NCBI GenBank assembly: GCA_964430105.1 | Contig: CAYSEF010000056.1 | Location: 1 to 9,240, forward strand | Direction of reading: 5' to 3' | DNA: 9,240 bases | Source of the DNA: UMGS1696 sp964430105 | GTDB lineage: Bacteria > Bacillota > Clostridia > Oscillospirales > CAG-272 | In this document: positions 6,765-9,240 of the stretch, piece after piece | How positions within the stretch are numbered: position 1 is the stretch's first letter | Layout of the letters: the number at the start of each line of letters is the position of its first letter | Translations under genes and position numbers: made by a program | The notes under the pieces: generated by a model | What the model saw: the letters and a program-made list of their open reading frames with translations, nothing else | The model's database searches: none | What the model was told of the DNA's origin: nothing

Positions 6765-7970
6765 ATGCCATTTGAACTTGATGATAACAACTACGAAAGC
6801 GGTGTAAATATAAAGGTTATCGGTGTTGGTGGCGGCGGTAACAATGCTGTCAACAGAATGACCAATTCTATTAAAGGTGTAGAATTTATCGCAGTAAATA
6901 CTGACCTGCAGGCACTCGTTAAGTCCAACGCAACTCAGAAGATCGCTATCGGCGATAAGGTTACGAAGGGTCACGGTGCAGGCTCTAATCCCGAAGTTGG
7001 TGCAAAGGCAGCTGAAGAAAGCGAAGAAGCTATTTGTGCTGCTCTTGATGGCGCAGATATGATTTTTGTTACAGCAGGTATGGGTGGTGGTACCGGTACA
7101 GGTGCTGCTCCTGTTGTTGCAAGACTTGCACAGGAAATGGGTATCCTTACTGTAGGCGTAGTAACAAAGCCTTTCGCTTTTGAAGGCAAAAAGAGAATGG
7201 ATCAGGCTGAAGCTGGTATCGAAAAGCTGAAAGAATATGTTGACTCCCTCATTATCATTCCTAATGAAAAGCTTAAGGAAGTTGGCGAAAAGATCACTCT
7301 CATGAACGCTTTCCAGACTGCGGATAATGTACTCAGCCACGGTGTTCAGAGTATTACCGAACTTATCAACGTACCTCAGTACATCAACCTCGACTTCGCT
7401 GACGTTACTTCCATCATGAAGGATGCAGGTTACGCTCACATGGGTATCGGTGAAGCATCCGGTAAGGACAAGGCTACAGAAGCTGCTAAGGCTGCTATAT
7501 CCAGTCCTCTTCTCGAAACAACTATTACAGGTGCGAAGGGTGTTCTTATCAGTATTACCGCATCTCCCGATATCGGACTTGATGATATCACTATCGCATC
7601 CGACCTTATCAGCTCCGAAGCTGCTGAAGATGCGACAGTAATTTGGGGTGCTGCCTTTGATGAATCTCTCGAAGATACTATGAAGGTAACTATCATTGCA
7701 ACCGGTTTTCAGAATAAGAACGAGCTTGACTCCACCTTCAGCAAAAAGGACACTATCCGTCCTATAATGGCAGGCAAGATTAGAGCCGGCGTAAAGGAAA
7801 CCGTTGTTGTGAATAACGACGCTACAAAGACTGAAGCGAAGAAGGATGAAGAACCTAAGGAAGATTCTCCTATCTCCGACGAAGATTTCAATGAGATTCT
7901 CAAGATGCTCAACATGGGCAAAAATCAGAGCAATCAAAACAACGGTGGCAGTATGCCAAGAAGATATTAA
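6765..7970 (+). CDS. ftsZ: Cell division protein FtsZ, tubulin-like GTPase
   Basis: FtsZ polymerises with GTP into the cytokinetic ring that recruits the divisome. The 401-residue protein has an intact GTPase domain: VGGGGNNAVNRM at 21-32, the tubulin signature AGMGGGTGTGAAP at 104-116, VTKPFAFEG near 133-141, and the T7 loop NLDFADV at 208-214, with Asp210 and Asp213 as the catalytic pair. The C-terminal GTPase-stimulating domain ends near 317 (IIATGF). A charged linker follows (about 318-372), then SDEDFNEILKMLN (371-383) and an Asn/Gln-rich end closing in MPRRY. The usual DIPxFLR-like C-terminal peptide is missing. ATG 6765 has an excellent AAGGAGG at 6750-6756 with an 8-base spacer. By my hand count only 3 of 35 Ile codons are ATA, which is common in murF, suggesting selection for high expression. 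ftsA, its frequent neighbour, is absent. Confidence 0.98.
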   Translation: MPFELDDNNYESGVNIKVIGVGGGGNNAVNRMTNSIKGVEFIAVNTDLQALVKSNATQKIAIGDKVTKGHGAGSNPEVGAKAAEESEEAICAALDGADMIFVTAGMGGGTGTGAAPVVARLAQEMGILTVGVVTKPFAFEGKKRMDQAEAGIEKLKEYVDSLIIIPNEKLKEVGEKITLMNAFQTADNVLSHGVQSITELINVPQYINLDFADVTSIMKDAGYAHMGIGEASGKDKATEAAKAAISSPLLETTITGAKGVLISITASPDIGLDDITIASDLISSEAAEDATVIWGAAFDESLEDTMKVTIIATGFQNKNELDSTFSKKDTIRPIMAGKIRAGVKETVVVNNDATKTEAKKDEEPKEDSPISDEDFNEILKMLNMGKNQSNQNNGGSMPRRY

Positions 7971-7983
7971 TTCTAAGACAAAT

Positions 7984-8012
7984 AATTCCCTCGATGTTCG
8001 GGGGAGTTTTTT
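7984..8012 (+). terminator. Intrinsic terminator after ftsZ
   Basis: Arms 7984-7994 and 7998-8008 form an 11-bp stem with two G-T pairs around a 3-base TGT loop. A run of six T follows (8007-8012). It begins 14 bases after the ftsZ stop codon and closes the dcw operon. Confidence 0.85.
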
Positions 8013-8092
8013 GTAGGTAGAAATCAAATAAATAATGCGTGATGAGTATGTAATGCTCGCCTGACAAATTTAATTATGCGGAGAAATGAATT

Positions 8093-9043
8093 ATGATCAG
8101 AACAGTAACCTTACCAACATTTCCTACGCCACTTTCAGCAGTTTGTCTTGGAACTGCAAGATTCGGTCATGAGTATGACGATGCAAGGTCGTTTGAATTG
8201 ATGGATTATTACTATGCAATGGGTGGAAGATTCCTTGACACAGCAAATGTTTACGGTCGTTGGTCAAAGGATGGACTTAATCATTCCGAAATAACAGTTG
8301 GAAAATGGCTCAAAGAACGTAGCATCACTGATATGATAGTAACTTCAAAGTGCGTTCATTATGCACCCGGACACAACAATATCAGTCGTGTGAACAGGGA
8401 AGAAGCTATGCGAGATATCGAATCAAGCCGTCAGGCATTGGGCATGGACGAAATTCCGATATATCTCACACATCGTGACAATCCTGAGGTTGACATTCGC
8501 ATTATCGTTGATTTCATGGCAGAAATGGTACAAAAAGGCTGGGTAAAGAGATTTGGATTCTCAAACTATACTGCAGATCGTGTGAAAACTGCTATCGAGT
8601 ACATGGGCGACAGCTGGCGTGATATGTTTGTGGGCGTATCCAATGAATGGAGTCTGCATCTTGAAGCTATGGCGGCTGAAAAGGGCGGAAAACAGCCATC
8701 CGGTGACGGAATTGTTACAACAGACATTGAGCTTTGGAAAATGCACCGCGAAATGAATGTACCGCTTATTCCGTTCTCAGCTGCTGCACACGGCTTTTAT
8801 GCAAAGGTTAAGGATGTTGATTCACTTCCTCAAAATGAGCAGGAAATCTATAATGCACTTAAGAAGGAATCGGAAAATAACGGCGTGTCTGTAAACTCAG
8901 CTTCTGTTGCATATCTGCTGAATTCCGGCGTATCGGCTGTTCCGATTGTAGCTGTAAGTAAAGTAGAACAGCTTAAAGAATTTGAAGAAATTGCCGGCTT
9001 TAACAGCGATCTCAGCTACATCTCACCATTTGCAAAAATGTAA
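8093..9043 (+). CDS. Aldo/keto reductase family oxidoreductase
   Basis: This is a cytoplasmic NAD(P)H-dependent oxidoreductase of the aldo/keto reductase superfamily (a TIM barrel that reduces aldehydes or ketones). The physiological substrate cannot be read from the sequence. The 316-residue length is typical. The catalytic tetrad is complete: Asp49 and Tyr54 in FLDTANVYG, Lys86 in VTSKC and His127 in LTHRDN. Other barrel elements are LGTARFG at 19-25, VKRFGFSNYT at 151-160, SNEWSL at 183-188, FSAAAHGFY at 228-236 in the strand-7 cofactor region, and PIVAVSKVEQLKEF at 284-297, the expected cofactor-phosphate region. ATG 8093 follows GGAG (8080-8083) with a 9-base spacer. The gene sits between two terminators, so it is its own transcription unit. 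I see no convincing promoter in the 80 bp before it. There is no functional link to the division genes, and its codon use resembles theirs. Confidence 0.92.
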   Translation: MIRTVTLPTFPTPLSAVCLGTARFGHEYDDARSFELMDYYYAMGGRFLDTANVYGRWSKDGLNHSEITVGKWLKERSITDMIVTSKCVHYAPGHNNISRVNREEAMRDIESSRQALGMDEIPIYLTHRDNPEVDIRIIVDFMAEMVQKGWVKRFGFSNYTADRVKTAIEYMGDSWRDMFVGVSNEWSLHLEAMAAEKGGKQPSGDGIVTTDIELWKMHREMNVPLIPFSAAAHGFYAKVKDVDSLPQNEQEIYNALKKESENNGVSVNSASVAYLLNSGVSAVPIVAVSKVEQLKEFEEIAGFNSDLSYISPFAKM

Positions 9044-9054
9044 ATCACTATATC

Positions 9055-9107
9055 AAAAATACCGCTTCTGTCAGACTTTTTTGAGACAGAACGGTATTTT
9101 TCTTTTT
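9055..9107. terminator. Strong, possibly bidirectional intrinsic terminator after the reductase gene
   Basis: Arm 9055-9072 pairs with 9085-9101 over 17 base pairs with a single bulged C (9065), around a 12-base T-rich loop. A T-rich run (9097-9107) follows on the + strand. The A-run at the 5' edge (9055-9059) gives a short U-run when read on the - strand, so it may also stop transcription coming from the right. It begins 11 bases after the stop codon. Confidence 0.85.
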
Positions 9108-9123
9108 GTAAAGTTATATTAGA

Positions 9124-9178
9124 TTTTTTTATGCAATGCTACAAAAAAACGAAAAAATATATGTAAAAATCTACAAAA
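9124..9178. other. Roughly helically spaced A/T tracts (possible curved DNA)
   Basis: One T7 run (9124-9130) and A runs of 7 (9143-9149), 6 (9152-9157), 5 (9165-9169) and 4 (9175-9178) have centres about 19, 8.5, 12.5 and 9.5 bases apart, near one or two helical turns each. Such spacing can bend DNA and can act as an upstream activating element. They lie just before the promoter-like sequence at 9203-9231. No open reading frame of useful size occurs in this stretch. The phasing is imperfect and the background is AT-rich. Confidence 0.35.
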
Positions 9179-9202
9179 TTATACACTTTGCTGTAATCGC
9201 TA

Positions 9203-9231
9203 TTGTATTAGACTTAAATTTATGATAAAAT
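9203..9231 (+). promoter_or_regulatory. Promoter-like sequence directed out of the window
   Basis: TTGTAT (9203-9208) and TAAAAT (9226-9231) are 17 bases apart, and the -10 is preceded by TG at 9223-9224, which fits an extended -10. The -35 matches consensus at only three positions. It would drive a gene to the right of the window on the + strand. Confidence 0.4.
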
Positions 9232-9240
9232 AATTATATG

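Noticed and set aside
6702..8027. A 441-codon open frame on the - strand covering all of ftsZ
   Set aside because: It is antisense to a certain, highly biased gene. The translation is Ser/Cys/Thr-rich with no recognisable domain, and it starts at a TTG inside the ftsZ terminator with no ribosome binding site. It is a by-product of ftsZ codon bias.
1..9240. Search for CRISPR arrays, tRNA or rRNA genes, insertion sequences, riboswitches and defence genes
   Set aside because: No regularly spaced repeats, RNA gene signatures, transposase motifs or aptamer-like conserved leaders were seen by eye; apart from short spacers the window is filled by housekeeping genes.

Overview
The window is part of a division and cell wall (dcw) cluster from a low-to-moderate-GC Gram-positive bacterium, most likely a member of the Clostridia of the Ruminococcus/Oscillospiraceae kind. 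That placement is an inference from the purine-rich Shine-Dalgarno sites, AT-rich spacers, use of TTG and GTG starts, the gene order and the overall look of the proteins. No rRNA is present to confirm it. All genes lie on the + strand.

Layout: murF (58-1509), mraY (1549-2556), ftsW (2648-4138), murG (4197-5336) and an ftsQ/divIB-type gene (5389-6549) follow each other with gaps of about 40-90 bp and no convincing terminator between them, so they read as one operon. A 215-bp spacer follows. It holds a good sigma-A-type promoter (6640-6668) and possibly a 42-codon coupled ORF (6549-6677), and leads into ftsZ (6765-7970). ftsZ ends at a clear intrinsic terminator (7984-8012). Beyond it is a stand-alone aldo/keto reductase gene (8093-9043) with its own, possibly bidirectional, terminator (9055-9107). 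The last 130 bp are very AT-rich, with spaced A/T tracts and a promoter-like sequence pointing out of the window.

Function: MurF completes UDP-MurNAc-pentapeptide, MraY moves it onto the undecaprenyl carrier (lipid I), MurG adds GlcNAc (lipid II), and FtsW polymerises lipid II at the septum. FtsQ/DivIB belongs to the divisome regulatory complex and FtsZ forms the ring that organises it. The aldo/keto reductase has no evident link to this pathway.

The core content is ordinary and I do not see a new system. The points worth a second look are details. murD, murC, murB and ftsA are absent from positions where related clusters often carry some of them. FtsW has a long, Asn/Gln/Arg-rich, acid-free N-terminal extension, and FtsQ a long basic cytoplasmic one. 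FtsZ lacks the usual C-terminal peptide and ends in an Asn/Gln-rich basic tail, and MurF ends in an arginine-rich tail.
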